Part shown: positions 7,423 through 18,141 of the stretch, one piece after another
Layout: every line of letters starts with the position of its first letter
Position numbering within the stretch: the first letter of the stretch is position 1
Assembly: GCF_004801285.1 (NCBI RefSeq)
Contig: NZ_SSNY01000018.1
Location: 1 to 54,996, forward strand
Reading direction: 5' to 3'
DNA length: 54,996 nucleotides
Source of the DNA: Ollibium composti
Lineage (GTDB): Bacteria > Pseudomonadota > Alphaproteobacteria > Rhizobiales > Rhizobiaceae
Position numbers and translations under genes: made by a program
Notes under the pieces: model-generated
What the model was told of the DNA's origin: nothing
The model's database searches: none
The model's input: the letters and a program-made list of their open reading frames with translations, nothing else

Positions 7423-8621
7423 CCACCACCGTTGCCCCCGGCACCGGGATCGAGTGCGACGTCGCCGTCGTCGGCGGCGGGTTGAGCGGCACGCTGGCCG
7501 CCATCATGCTCGGCCGCGCCGGTTACCGGGTTGCGCTGGTCGACCGCAACGCGGTGTTTCCGCCGGAATTCCGTGTCGAGAAGATCGGCGGCGACCTCGT
7601 GTCCCGTATCGAACGGATCGGCCTGCTCGACGCCGTGTCGGCCAATGCCGCCCGTTTCGACGAGATCGTCAATGCGCGGCGCGGGCGTGTCCTCGACCGC
7701 ACAAGGACCCCGCATTTCGGTTTCCTCTATGAAAATCTCGTGGCCGCGATGCGTGCGAGCCTGCCCGAGACGGTCACCCTGATCGTTGGCCGGGTCAACG
7801 ACCTGAAGACGAGTTCCGATCGGCAGCAGGTCTTCGTGCATGAGCAGGGCATGGTGGAAGCGCGTCTGGTGGTGCTCGCCACCGGCATGGGCGATCTCTT
7901 GCGTCGCACGCTGGGCATGGAACGCCGGGTCATCCACGAACGCCAATCGCTGACCTTCGGCTTCGATATCCGTCCTGCCGACGGCAGCTTCAAATGTTCC
8001 GCGCTCACCTACTACGGCGAGCGCGTGTCCGACGGCATCGACTATCTGTCGCTGTTCCCGACTGTCACCGGCATGCGGGCGAACCTGTTCACCTTCCGCG
8101 ATCATCGCGATCCCTGGGTCAAGGCTTTCAGGGAAAGCCCGACGGAGACTTTGGCGGCCACCTTGCCGGGCCTGCGCAAGGTGCTGGGTGATTTCCAGGT
8201 GGTCGGCCGGGTGCAGAACTGGATCATGGACCTCGCCGTCGCTGAAAACTGCCGGCAGGACGGCGTCGTTCTGATCGGCGACGCCTATCAGACCTCGTGT
8301 CCAGCCGCCGGCACCGGCTTCAGCCGGTTGCTGACGGATGTCGAAAGGCTGTGCCACGTCCATGTGCCGCAATGGCTGGCGACGCCCGGCATGACGGCCG
8401 ACAAGATCGGCTGCTATTACGACGATCCGGCAAAGCAGGCGGCAGACGCCTCGGCGCTGGCGCAGGCGAAATATCGCCGCAGTCTGACGGTGGATACCGG
8501 TCTCGCCTGGCGCGTTCGCCGGTTGCTGCTGGTCTGGCGCCGTCGTCTGGTCGATCGTCTCGGCAGGCTGTCGCCCGGTACGGTCGCGCGGTTGAGGACA
8601 TTATCCGGCCGCCCGGCCTGA
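7419..8621 (+). CDS. FAD-dependent oxidoreductase, PHBH-like fold
   Basis: A 400-residue flavoprotein. The N-terminal VAVVGGGLSGTLAAIMLGRAGYRVALVDR (about residues 14-42) is the GxGxxG Rossmann motif with the terminal acidic residue. VLIGDAYQTSCPAAGTGF near residues 285-302 is the second FAD-binding GD motif of aromatic hydroxylase and geranylgeranyl-reductase-like enzymes, with Tyr where His is common. The C terminus is basic (RRLLLVWRRRLVDRLGRL) and may be membrane-associated. The gene overlaps the GT26 stop by 4 bp, so the two are translationally coupled. The substrate is unknown; oxidation or reduction of a lipid or sugar carrier is inference only. Confidence 0.75.
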   Translation: MTTTVAPGTGIECDVAVVGGGLSGTLAAIMLGRAGYRVALVDRNAVFPPEFRVEKIGGDLVSRIERIGLLDAVSANAARFDEIVNARRGRVLDRTRTPHFGFLYENLVAAMRASLPETVTLIVGRVNDLKTSSDRQQVFVHEQGMVEARLVVLATGMGDLLRRTLGMERRVIHERQSLTFGFDIRPADGSFKCSALTYYGERVSDGIDYLSLFPTVTGMRANLFTFRDHRDPWVKAFRESPTETLAATLPGLRKVLGDFQVVGRVQNWIMDLAVAENCRQDGVVLIGDAYQTSCPAAGTGFSRLLTDVERLCHVHVPQWLATPGMTADKIGCYYDDPAKQAADASALAQAKYRRSLTVDTGLAWRVRRLLLVWRRRLVDRLGRLSPGTVARLRTLSGRPA

Positions 8622-8663
8622 GCCGCCACCTTCTAGCCCTGTCCGTGGCCCCGGACCGCTCGG

Positions 8664-9812
8664 TCAGCCGGGTGTGACTTCCTTCGGCACCGATTTCGCG
8701 GCATCCGCCTGTCCGCTGGTCTCGTGAGGCTTGTGGAAGATGCGGCGCGCCAGCGATTTCACTGCCGGCATGCGCTCTGTGATCAGCTCGGCCGCGTAGC
8801 CCAGCGGGCTGCCGGGACGCGATATCTTCCACATTGTCGCCGGTTCGGCACCAAAGGTAAGTTTATAACGCTCGTCGCCGATGGTGAAATCGAGCACCCG
8901 CTCGCCGCGTTCGATGCAGTCGCGCGCCACCTGTTCGAACATCAGGCTGCCGATCGACTGGTTCTTGAAATTCTCGAAGTCGAAACCGCCGAGAATGACC
9001 AGGAAAGAGGAATCCCGGTGCGCGAGGCCGAGCACGCCGGCGATGACCCGGTCGTCGAGCCACAGCGTATAGGTACGCGTGGCGTCATCGCGCCCGTCCA
9101 GCGCCATGCCACGATAGAAATCGTAGTAGGCGGGAAGCTGCAGCAGGTCGCCGCCATTCTTGGGATCGCCGAAACGAAGGCCGCGATAGAACTTCATCGC
9201 CTCGAAAGTGGCGTCGATGGCCGCCGCATCCCGTGCGCATTCGAACCGCACGGCGCCCTTGCGATGCAACTGGCGCGACTTCTTGTCCAGTTCCTTGCAA
9301 TAGGAGCGCTCGAGCCGGCGCTGACGCCACAACGGATAGGTTTCGTCCAGCGGCGTCGCATAGGCGTTCATGCCCATGCTTTCGCGCTCGATGTCGAACA
9401 ACCTTTCCAGCCGCAGGGACTGGTCGGCCAGTTTGCCGATGCGCAACAGGTCGTAAGGCCGGCAAAGCCGTCGGATGGCCGCCACGCAGGCCGGATCGGC
9501 GGCAATCTGAGCGAAGGTCGCGGCATCGGTCACCGGCGATACATAGTCGGAAACGCGCATGTCCGCGAACTCGACGACGCGCAGCATGGCATAGCGCTGC
9601 CGCACCAGCGGCAGTACCATGGCGAGGCGCTTGTCGTCGGCAAAGCGTATGACGATGATCAGCGGTGCGATCGAATTGCCGATCGCGAGCTTGCCGTAGA
9701 GGGCCGACAGCCATCGCGGATGCTGGAAGGCGCTCGCCACCGACCGCGCGAACAGCGAGGCGTATTCGGGTGACTGAAAGTCGAAGGAGTTTTCGACGGC
9801 AACTTCGAACAT
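8664..9812 (-). CDS. GNAT family N-acetyltransferase (CelD/BcsL-like)
   Basis: A 382-residue protein with the C-terminal acetyltransferase domain of the CelD/FemAB-like GNAT group often found with exopolysaccharide genes. Visible features are KFYRGLRFGDPK, VIAGVLGLAHRDSSFLVILGGFDFENFKNQSIGSLMFEQVARDCIERGERVLDFTIGDERYKLTFG, the usual core of the domain near residues 260-345. It has no signal peptide and is presumably cytosolic, acylating a sugar nucleotide or lipid-linked sugar. The ATG at 9810-9812 is favoured over a longer open frame. Caulobacter HfsK, which modifies the holdfast polysaccharide, is of this general type. It is convergent with the FAD gene, with 42 bp between the stops. Confidence 0.75.
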   Translation of the reverse strand: MFEVAVENSFDFQSPEYASLFARSVASAFQHPRWLSALYGKLAIGNSIAPLIIVIRFADDKRLAMVLPLVRQRYAMLRVVEFADMRVSDYVSPVTDAATFAQIAADPACVAAIRRLCRPYDLLRIGKLADQSLRLERLFDIERESMGMNAYATPLDETYPLWRQRRLERSYCKELDKKSRQLHRKGAVRFECARDAAAIDATFEAMKFYRGLRFGDPKNGGDLLQLPAYYDFYRGMALDGRDDATRTYTLWLDDRVIAGVLGLAHRDSSFLVILGGFDFENFKNQSIGSLMFEQVARDCIERGERVLDFTIGDERYKLTFGAEPATMWKISRPGSPLGYAAELITERMPAVKSLARRIFHKPHETSGQADAAKSVPKEVTPG

Positions 9813-10112
9813 GGGTGCGGAATCGCGCCTGCGGCAGGGAGCGTTGTCGAGCTTCTGTCTGCTTCGGCGGGGCAAGAGTCAAACGGATGTTCGGGGTTTG
9901 GTTTACCGACTGCCAAGAATGACCGTGTATAAGGCGGGCTGCAGCCGATCCGGATGGGCATGGATCGGATGCGGGAGCGAGGCAAGGGGGTAAGGCATGG
10001 GCGACAAGGGGTTGTTCTTGCGAAGCGCCGACCGGCGCGGAGCCGATCCGTGTTGCGGCGTCGCAGCACGAGGATACCGAATGCCGATGACCAGCCGGTC
10101 AAGGCTGCTGTC
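9813..10112. other. Divergent intergenic region in the polysaccharide island
   Basis: This 300-bp stretch separates the start of the GNAT gene (-) from the start of the GIPC-transferase-like gene (+), so it should hold two promoters. Open frames run through both edges but their translations are Arg-rich and look non-coding. No strong operator palindrome or clear promoter pair was found by eye. Confidence 0.4.
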
Positions 10113-11579
10113 ATGGCCGTAGTGGATGTGATCGTTCCCGCCTCGCGGCCGCGGCTGTGGCAGCGGGTTCTTGTCGAGCGGTTGCGGGCGTGCGGCCACG
10201 ATGTCGCGGTCCTGCACCAGTCCGCCGACCCCTGGCCCGCAGCGGCCTTGCAGATACTGCGATTCGAACGGCGTCTCTTCAGGCGCCGGGCGGTCGGTCT
10301 CGCAACGCCGGTGGAGGCGATAACGCAGGTGCAGACGCAGCGTCCTGCAGACCTGAGGCTCGATCTGACCGGGGTGGCGCCGCCGTCGCCGGCGCCGACG
10401 GTGCGATTGACCTTCGACGGACGATTTTCGGATTTCGCCGCTGTGAGCGCGGTCGCGGCCGGCCGCCTGCCGGACCTGCAGGCCGTCCTGGCGGACGGCA
10501 CGGTCGTCGGTCGGGCTGCCCCCATGATCGACAAGCGCGAAGCCACCGCGCTCGGCATCGAGGATGTGCTGGCACGCGCCGTCACCCTCGCGCTTTCCGT
10601 CGTCGCCCGGTTCGACGGCGGGTGGGCGGACGAGCGGCAAAAAATTGCGCCTGCGACCGGCGGAGCAGGGGGTAGCGGCTTCGTTGGCCGCTATGTGACG
10701 TCTGCCTTGCCGCGGCTCGGTCGCGAAGCGCTGCGGCGGGCGCGCTTTCGCCACGCTCACTGGCGCGTCGGCTACCGCTTCATCGACGGCCCCGGCGTGG
10801 CTGAAACCGGCATGCTGGGCGATGGCTGGCGGCAGTTGCCGGACGACGGCACCCACTTCTATGCCGATCCTTTTCCCTATGCGTGGAGGCAGGGAGAGCA
10901 TCTGATCTTCGTCGAGGATTACCCCCACGCCACCGGCAAGGCGATCATCTCGCTCGTGCGCATCGGTGCCGACGGCGCGGTGCGCGGGCCGGTCGAGCCG
11001 GTGCTGGAGGAGCCGTTCCATCTTTCCTATCCGCAGGTCTTCGACTGGCAGGGCGATGTCTGGATGCTGCCGGAAGGCAGCGCCAGCGGTCGGCTGACAC
11101 TTTATCGCGCAGCGCGGTTTCCCGACCGCTGGGTCGCCGAAGCGGTCCTGCTGGAGGGCAAGATCTCCGACGCGACGCTGTTCCAGCAGGATGGTTCGTG
11201 GTGGCTTTTTGCCACCGACCGCGACGGTTATGGCAGCACGTCCGACACGATGGTTGTCTTTCGTGCACCGTCTCCCGCCGGGCCCTGGCGCCCGCACCGG
11301 ATGAACCCGATCGTCATCGACCGCGCCATGGCGCGGCCGGGCGGCGCTTTCGCCACGGTCGACGGACGGCCCCTGCTGCCGGTGCAGGACGGCACCGAAG
11401 GCTACGGCGGTGGGCTCGGCCTCAGCGAACTTCTGGAACTGGACGAAAATACCGTTCGTTTAGCTCCGCCGCGCCCGGTATCGGGGCGGGGAGACTGGCC
11501 CTATCCGCGCATCCATACGCTCAACCGCGCCGGCCGGCTGGAGGTGATCGACGGCATCGCAGCCGTGCGTCGGCGCTAA
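10113..11579 (+). CDS. GIPC-transferase-like / five-bladed propeller protein
   Basis: A 488-residue protein. The C-terminal half starts with THFYADPFPYAWRQGEHLIFVEDY near residue 248 and continues with repeated short blades (FHLSYPQVFDWQGDVWMLPEG, ISDATLFQQDGSWWLFATDRDG, HRMNPIVID). This resembles the propeller found beside glycosyltransferase domains in plant glucosamine inositolphosphorylceramide transferases and in bacterial sugar-modifying proteins. The N-terminal 150 residues, with RPRLWQRVLVERLRACGHDVAVL, resemble a degenerate nucleotide-sugar or formyl-transferase-like Rossmann region. It is probably a cytosolic polysaccharide-modifying enzyme. The start at 10113 is the first plausible ATG after a non-coding-looking extension. 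It converges on the GT4 gene with 9 bp between stops. Confidence 0.65.
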   Translation: MAVVDVIVPASRPRLWQRVLVERLRACGHDVAVLHQSADPWPAAALQILRFERRLFRRRAVGLATPVEAITQVQTQRPADLRLDLTGVAPPSPAPTVRLTFDGRFSDFAAVSAVAAGRLPDLQAVLADGTVVGRAAPMIDKREATALGIEDVLARAVTLALSVVARFDGGWADERQKIAPATGGAGGSGFVGRYVTSALPRLGREALRRARFRHAHWRVGYRFIDGPGVAETGMLGDGWRQLPDDGTHFYADPFPYAWRQGEHLIFVEDYPHATGKAIISLVRIGADGAVRGPVEPVLEEPFHLSYPQVFDWQGDVWMLPEGSASGRLTLYRAARFPDRWVAEAVLLEGKISDATLFQQDGSWWLFATDRDGYGSTSDTMVVFRAPSPAGPWRPHRMNPIVIDRAMARPGGAFATVDGRPLLPVQDGTEGYGGGLGLSELLELDENTVRLAPPRPVSGRGDWPYPRIHTLNRAGRLEVIDGIAAVRRR

Positions 11580-11588
11580 GTCGATGCC

Positions 11589-12683
11589 TCAGGCAAGCAG
11601 TCTTTCATAGGCAAGACACATGGCGGCGGGCGAATAGCGCTCGGCCAGCCGCCGGCCGTTCTCGGAGAGCTTGTCTGCCAGGCCCGGCGTTCGTACCGTC
11701 TCTTCGAGAGCAGCGGCGAATCCCGCCGCGTCGCCGCCGTCGACGAATAGGGCCGCTGGTTCGCCGCTTGCGGTCGACAGAACCTCGCGCAGAACGGGCA
11801 GGCCGTTGGCTACCACCGGCAGGCCGGCGATCGCCGCTTCGGCGACCGAAAGGCCGAAGGTCTCGTTGACGGACGGGAAGGCGAAGACGTCGCCAGCCGA
11901 CAGGAACTCGAAGATGCGCGACGGCGGCACCTCGCCGACGAAATGCAGCCGGTCGGCGACGCCGTTTTCGCGGGCGAAGGCCGTCAACGCCTCGCGCTCC
12001 GGCCCTGCGCCGGCAATGGCGACGTGGAGTTCGTTCAGCCGGCACAGCGCGCCGGCCAGCGCGAGATGGTTCTTGTCGCGTGTCAGACGGCCGGTCGTGA
12101 CGGCCAGCCAGGCATCCTGCGGCAGGCCGAAGGCTGCCCGCGCCTCGCGCTTGTCATAGGTTCCCGGCGGTCCGGGCACGCCATGGTCGATGCGTCGCAT
12201 GCGCTGCTTGTAGGCTTGCGGATAACGGTCGAACTGCCCTTCCGTCCAGGCCGAGTTGACGACGTTGAGCTGGTAGGCGCCGAGCACGCCCATCGCCTTG
12301 TCGATCCTGCTGAGCAGGCCCATGACGCCGTGGCTCTGCGGTGCGCCGCTCTGGTTGGCGACGACGTGGCGCGCGCCGGCAAGCCGTGCGGCCAGCGTGC
12401 CGAAGATGTTGCCATAGTGCTGGTAGGAGATGACGGCGTCCGGCCGTTCGCGGCGCATGTAGGCGACCAGCCCGGCCGCCGCCCGCATCTGGCCCGGTAG
12501 GCCGCCCGGCTGCGAGGACAGCACGAAATCGGCATGGGGATCGTTATCGTAGGCCGCCGTCTTGCGATACATGAAGACGGTGCGCACGGCATGGCCGCGT
12601 GCCCGCAATCCTTCTCCGACCATGTCGGACACGCGCTGTGCGCCAGCGGCCTCGGCCTGCGTCTGGACCTGAACGATCTTCAT
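11589..12683 (-). CDS. Glycosyltransferase family 4 protein
   Basis: A 364-residue GT-B fold enzyme. The N-terminal acceptor domain starts MKIVQVQTQAEAAGAQRVSD. The C-terminal donor domain carries AVTTGRLTRDKNHLALAGAL and GAGPEREALTAFARENGVADRLHFVGEV, then FAFPSVNETFGLSVAEAAIAGLPVVAN. The last stretch is the GT4 E(x7)E-type motif that binds the nucleotide sugar. It should act at the cytosolic membrane face, adding a sugar to a lipid-linked oligosaccharide. Its ATG overlaps the stop of the upstream flippase gene by 4 bp, so the two are coupled. Donor and acceptor sugars cannot be predicted. Confidence 0.88.
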   Translation of the reverse strand: MKIVQVQTQAEAAGAQRVSDMVGEGLRARGHAVRTVFMYRKTAAYDNDPHADFVLSSQPGGLPGQMRAAAGLVAYMRRERPDAVISYQHYGNIFGTLAARLAGARHVVANQSGAPQSHGVMGLLSRIDKAMGVLGAYQLNVVNSAWTEGQFDRYPQAYKQRMRRIDHGVPGPPGTYDKREARAAFGLPQDAWLAVTTGRLTRDKNHLALAGALCRLNELHVAIAGAGPEREALTAFARENGVADRLHFVGEVPPSRIFEFLSAGDVFAFPSVNETFGLSVAEAAIAGLPVVANGLPVLREVLSTASGEPAALFVDGGDAAGFAAALEETVRTPGLADKLSENGRRLAERYSPAAMCLAYERLLA

Positions 12684-14083
12684 GCGGTGTGGTCGCGCGG
12701 CACGAAGCCGGTTCGTTTCGGCCGGACGGCGGACAGAAGTCCGGCCACCGACGGGTTGATGCCGATCGAGCGGCTGCAGATCATCACCTCCCATATGGTG
12801 GCGATCATCACGGTGCCCGCCGTGCCGAGACCGACGCCGAGCGGGCCGAGAAGCCATGTCAGCAGGGCGGTAACGGCAAGCCCCACCACGTTGACGGCGA
12901 CCAGCAGCTTGACCAGCGAATGCTGGAGGCCCGTCAATTGCATCAGGAGCTCGACCGGGCCGCAGGCGGCGGCGACCGTGGCGCCCAGGCCGAAAAGAAT
13001 GAGCACGGTGTGGATCGCCGGCGTCGCGTAACTGGCGTCGAACGCGGCGAGAATCAATGGGCCGAGCAGCCAGAAAGCCAGAAGAATGACCAACGCCGCC
13101 GCGAAGCTGCCGAGCGCCGTCAGGCTGGTCATCTTCTGTACATGCGCCTTGTCGCCGCCATAGAAGGCAGCCGAGATTTCCGGCGCCAGCGCCTGGTTGA
13201 TGCCATTCAGCGCCAAGAGCACCAGGCGCGTCGTACGGTCGGCAACGAAGACGGCGCCGGCGATCTCCGGCCCGAGGATGCCAGCCACCAGCAGCGTGCC
13301 GACCTGACCGAGCGCCGGCGGCAGCGAGGTGGCGCCCCAAAGGCCCATCGTCACCGTGTTGAATTCGGCCTTCTGCCCGTCGCTCAGCGGCGGCGGCCGC
13401 GCACCCAGCGTGTCGCGCAGCAGCGCCACCGTCTGCGGCAGCACCGACAGGATGAGCAGGCCGGCAGTGAGCAGCGTCGCCATCACGGCGCTGATCTTGA
13501 TGCCCTCGAAACGCAAGGCCAGCACCGCCGCGATGGTGAGCGCGCGCCACACCACGTCGCGCGGCAAGAGGCCGGAGATCAGCGCGCCCTTAGCGCGGAA
13601 GGCACCCGAGGCGAACTCCGACCAGCCGAGCGCGCCCGACAGGATGGCGGCCGAGACGCATAGCGGCAGCCATTCGACGGTGTCTTCTCCGAAATAGGGA
13701 GCGAAGCCGAAGGCGACGACCAGTAGGCTGGACAGGATGACGCCGGCAAAGGCGACAGCGATCGACCGCACCATCATGCCGTGCGCGGAAGGCAGGTCGC
13801 CGGCCTCGGCATATTGCGGCCAGAACCGGAGCACCGTGCTCTGCTGACCGACGCTGGCGAAGAACGACACCAGGCTGGCACCGGCATAGGCGGCGCTGTA
13901 GAGGCCGAACTGGCGACCGTCCGTGACCATGGCGACGGTCACGAACATGGCGAACGAAAGCGCCGCGCTGGCAAGCTTGATGACGCCGGCGACGGCGCCG
14001 CTCTTGGCCAGCCCGGCAATCGACATCCGCATGGCGGTGCCGTTACCCGCGGCGTCGCGGGCGGTCTCGTCTCGGTCGGTCAT
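12680..14083 (-). CDS. Wzx-like polysaccharide flippase (MOP superfamily)
   Basis: A 467-residue integral membrane protein with about 12-14 hydrophobic segments, beginning with LASAALSFAMFVTVAMV near residues 40-56 and ending with GLGTAGTVMIATIWEVMICSR. The pattern fits lipopolysaccharide/O-antigen flippases, which turn undecaprenyl-linked repeat units across the inner membrane. The ATG at 14081-14083 is chosen; a TTG four codons upstream is possible, and neither has a strong ribosome binding site. It forms a two-gene operon with the GT4 gene. No Wzy polymerase, initiating glycosyl-phosphotransferase or Wza export channel is in the window, so the rest of the pathway must be elsewhere. Confidence 0.85.
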   Translation of the reverse strand: MTDRDETARDAAGNGTAMRMSIAGLAKSGAVAGVIKLASAALSFAMFVTVAMVTDGRQFGLYSAAYAGASLVSFFASVGQQSTVLRFWPQYAEAGDLPSAHGMMVRSIAVAFAGVILSSLLVVAFGFAPYFGEDTVEWLPLCVSAAILSGALGWSEFASGAFRAKGALISGLLPRDVVWRALTIAAVLALRFEGIKISAVMATLLTAGLLILSVLPQTVALLRDTLGARPPPLSDGQKAEFNTVTMGLWGATSLPPALGQVGTLLVAGILGPEIAGAVFVADRTTRLVLLALNGINQALAPEISAAFYGGDKAHVQKMTSLTALGSFAAALVILLAFWLLGPLILAAFDASYATPAIHTVLILFGLGATVAAACGPVELLMQLTGLQHSLVKLLVAVNVVGLAVTALLTWLLGPLGVGLGTAGTVMIATIWEVMICSRSIGINPSVAGLLSAVRPKRTGFVPRDHTA

Positions 14084-14263
14084 GGACGTCTGCAAGGATC
14101 ATTCACGACGCGGCCGCAAGCATGCGAACAGTCAATTCGGCTCCCTTTCCCCGAAGCGGCCCAGCGATAGTCCAATCGGCGGTTCCCCGCCACAAGGAAC
14201 CGCGCCGATGGTTACCACCAGAACAACATAGGTCGCGGCCGCGTAGCGGCTGGCGGGAGCCGG

Positions 14264-16003
<1,740 letters not shown>

Positions 16004-16100
16004 GGCCGATCCTCCGGTTGACGGATCGGCCTAGAAGACCGCGCCGACGCTCTTCTGTCCACCCTTGCCGGTGAACAAAGGGCGCCGGCGCGCTTCCTGG

Positions 16101-17102
16101 TTACTGCGCTTGCGCGAACTCGGCCGGATCGAACTCGTAGGCGGTCGAGCAGAATTCGCAGGCGACGTTGATCTTGCCGTCCTCGGTGCTGTCGCGGATT
16201 TCTTGCGCCGTGAAGCCGGCGAGGATGCCGTGGATACGCTCGCGCGAGCACGAGCAGCGGTCGGCGACCTCGACCGCGTCGAAGACGCGCACGCCGTGCT
16301 CGTGGAACAGCCGGTAGAGCAGCCGCTCGGCGCCGACGGTCGGATCGACCAGTTCCGCCGGCTCGACTGTGCCTGCCAGCATGGTGGCTTCCTGCCAGGC
16401 GTTGTCGACCGGATCGTGCACGGCTTCCGCCGTGTCGCCGTCGCCACCGGGCAGATCCGGCACGCGCATGCGCTCCGGTGCCTCGGGAAGGAACTGCGTC
16501 AGCAGGCCGCCGGCGCGCCATTGCTGGCAGCCGCCAGGCAGGACCTGCCTGGCTACGGCAAGGCGCACGTCCGTCGGGATCTGCTCCGACTGGCGGAAAT
16601 AGATCCTCGCGGCTTCCTCCAGCGAGATGCCGTCGAGCTGGACGATGCCCTGATAGCGCTGCGTGTGCTGGCCCTGGTCGATGGTCAGCGCCAGCACGCC
16701 GGTGCCGAGCAGCGTCGCGTCGGAGACCTCGCCGGCCTCAACGAGTGCCGCCAGCCGGTCGGCGTCGAAACGCGCGTAGGCGCGCAGTGCATCCGGGGTG
16801 GAGAAATCCGCCACCAGCATGTCGATCGGCCCGTCGGTGCGGGTCTGCAGGATGAATTTGCCCTCGAACTTCAGCGACGTGCCGAGGAGCACGGTGAGTA
16901 CGCAAGCCTCGGCCAGCAGGCGCGCCACCGGTTCGGGATAGGCGTGCCGCGCCAGTATGGCATCCAGCACGGAGCCGAGCTGTACGGTGCGGCCGCGCAC
17001 GTCGAGCGGGCCGACCTCGAAGGGCACAACGTGGTCGTCGCCGGCGTGGTCGAATTCGCCCAACCTTGTTTCGTGTTCACTCACGGTGATTGCTTCCAAC
17101 AT
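16101..17102 (-). CDS. hslO: Hsp33 redox-regulated chaperone
   Basis: A 333-residue cytosolic holdase activated by oxidative unfolding. The C-terminal zinc-binding redox switch is visible as CSC near residue 285 (VADRCSCSRERIHGIL) and CEFC near residue 318, giving the CxC and CxxC motifs of the family. The N-terminal chaperone domain includes LLGTSLKFEGKFILQTRTDGPIDMLVADF. The ATG at 17100-17102 yields MLEAITVSEHE. The nine-codon upstream extension is dispensable. It follows argF by about 115 bp; argD-argF-hslO is a conserved Rhizobiales order. Confidence 0.95.
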   Translation of the reverse strand: MLEAITVSEHETRLGEFDHAGDDHVVPFEVGPLDVRGRTVQLGSVLDAILARHAYPEPVARLLAEACVLTVLLGTSLKFEGKFILQTRTDGPIDMLVADFSTPDALRAYARFDADRLAALVEAGEVSDATLLGTGVLALTIDQGQHTQRYQGIVQLDGISLEEAARIYFRQSEQIPTDVRLAVARQVLPGGCQQWRAGGLLTQFLPEAPERMRVPDLPGGDGDTAEAVHDPVDNAWQEATMLAGTVEPAELVDPTVGAERLLYRLFHEHGVRVFDAVEVADRCSCSRERIHGILAGFTAQEIRDSTEDGKINVACEFCSTAYEFDPAEFAQAQ

Positions 17103-17216
17103 GACAGGATCTCCGGCCGGCCCTGCCATCCCTCACGATGGCACGCCGCCAATGGCGCTAGACTTTGGGTGATGCGCCGGAGATAGGCATCACCCTGACG
17201 CCGTTCAAGCGTCCCC

Positions 17217-18128
17217 TTACGCCCCAAGGCACCAGGCGAGCACCGCCTTTTGCGCATGCAGCCGGTTCTCGGCCTCGTCGAAGACGACGGAATGCGGTCC
17301 GTCGATGACCTCGTCGGTGACTTCCTCGCCGCGATGCGCCGGCAGGCAGTGCATGAACAGCGCGTCCGGCTTGGCCTGCTTCATCAACGCCGCGTTCACC
17401 TGATAGGGCATGAAGACGTTGTGGCCGCGCGCGCGATGCTCGGCACCCATCGACACCCAGGTATCGGTGACGACGCAGTCGGCGGCCCGCACGGCCTCCT
17501 CAGCCGTCTTCTTGAATTCGATAAGCCCGCCGTTGGCGCGCGACCAGTCGACGAACTTCTCGCCGGGTTCGCTTCCCTGCGGTACCGCTACATTGAGGGT
17601 GAAGCGGAAGCGCGCCGAGGCTTCGAGCAGCGAATGCAGCACGTTGTTGCCGTCGCCGGTCCAGGCGAAGGTCTTGCCCGCGACCGGCCCGCGATGTTCT
17701 TCGAAGGTCATGATGTCGGCCATGAGCTGGCAGGGATGCGTGTCGTCCGTCAGCCCGTTGATGACGGGAATCGTGGCGTTCTCGGTCAGTTCGGTAAGCC
17801 GCTCGTGTGACGTCGTGCGGATCATGATCGCGTCGACGTAGCGCGACAGCACCTTGGCCGTGTCGGCGATCGTCTCGGAGCGGCCGAGTTGCATTTCGGT
17901 GCCGGTCAGCATGATCGTCTCGCCACCGAGCTGGCGCATGCCGACGTCGAACGACACGCGCGTGCGCGTCGAGGGCTTGTCGAAGATCATCGCCAGCACC
18001 TTGCCGTCGAGCGGGCGCGAGCGTTCGCCGGCCTTGAGGCGGGCCTTGCGCGCCGAGGCGTCGGCCAGGATCGAACGCAGGTCGGTTTCGGAAACGGTTG
18101 AAAGGTCGGTGAAGTGGCGAAGCGTCAT
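17217..18128 (-). CDS. argF: Ornithine carbamoyltransferase
   Basis: A 303-residue cytosolic enzyme making citrulline from ornithine and carbamoyl phosphate in arginine synthesis. The carbamoyl-phosphate motif STRTRVSF lies at about residues 53-60, HPCQLMAD near residue 135 is the second phosphate-binding loop, and the ornithine-binding HCLPAHRGEEV lies near residue 268. The ATG at 18126-18128 (MTLRHFTD) matches homologues. It begins 13 bp after the argD stop, so both enzymes are most likely co-transcribed from the argD promoter. Confidence 0.97.
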   Translation of the reverse strand: MTLRHFTDLSTVSETDLRSILADASARKARLKAGERSRPLDGKVLAMIFDKPSTRTRVSFDVGMRQLGGETIMLTGTEMQLGRSETIADTAKVLSRYVDAIMIRTTSHERLTELTENATIPVINGLTDDTHPCQLMADIMTFEEHRGPVAGKTFAWTGDGNNVLHSLLEASARFRFTLNVAVPQGSEPGEKFVDWSRANGGLIEFKKTAEEAVRAADCVVTDTWVSMGAEHRARGHNVFMPYQVNAALMKQAKPDALFMHCLPAHRGEEVTDEVIDGPHSVVFDEAENRLHAQKAVLAWCLGA

Positions 18129-18141
18129 GGTGGCGTCCGGC

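Noticed and set aside
11589..13550. 653-residue frame suggesting a fused glycosyltransferase
   Set aside because: The first 289 residues are out-of-frame sequence inside the flippase gene. The GT4 protein starts at 12683 with a normal N terminus.
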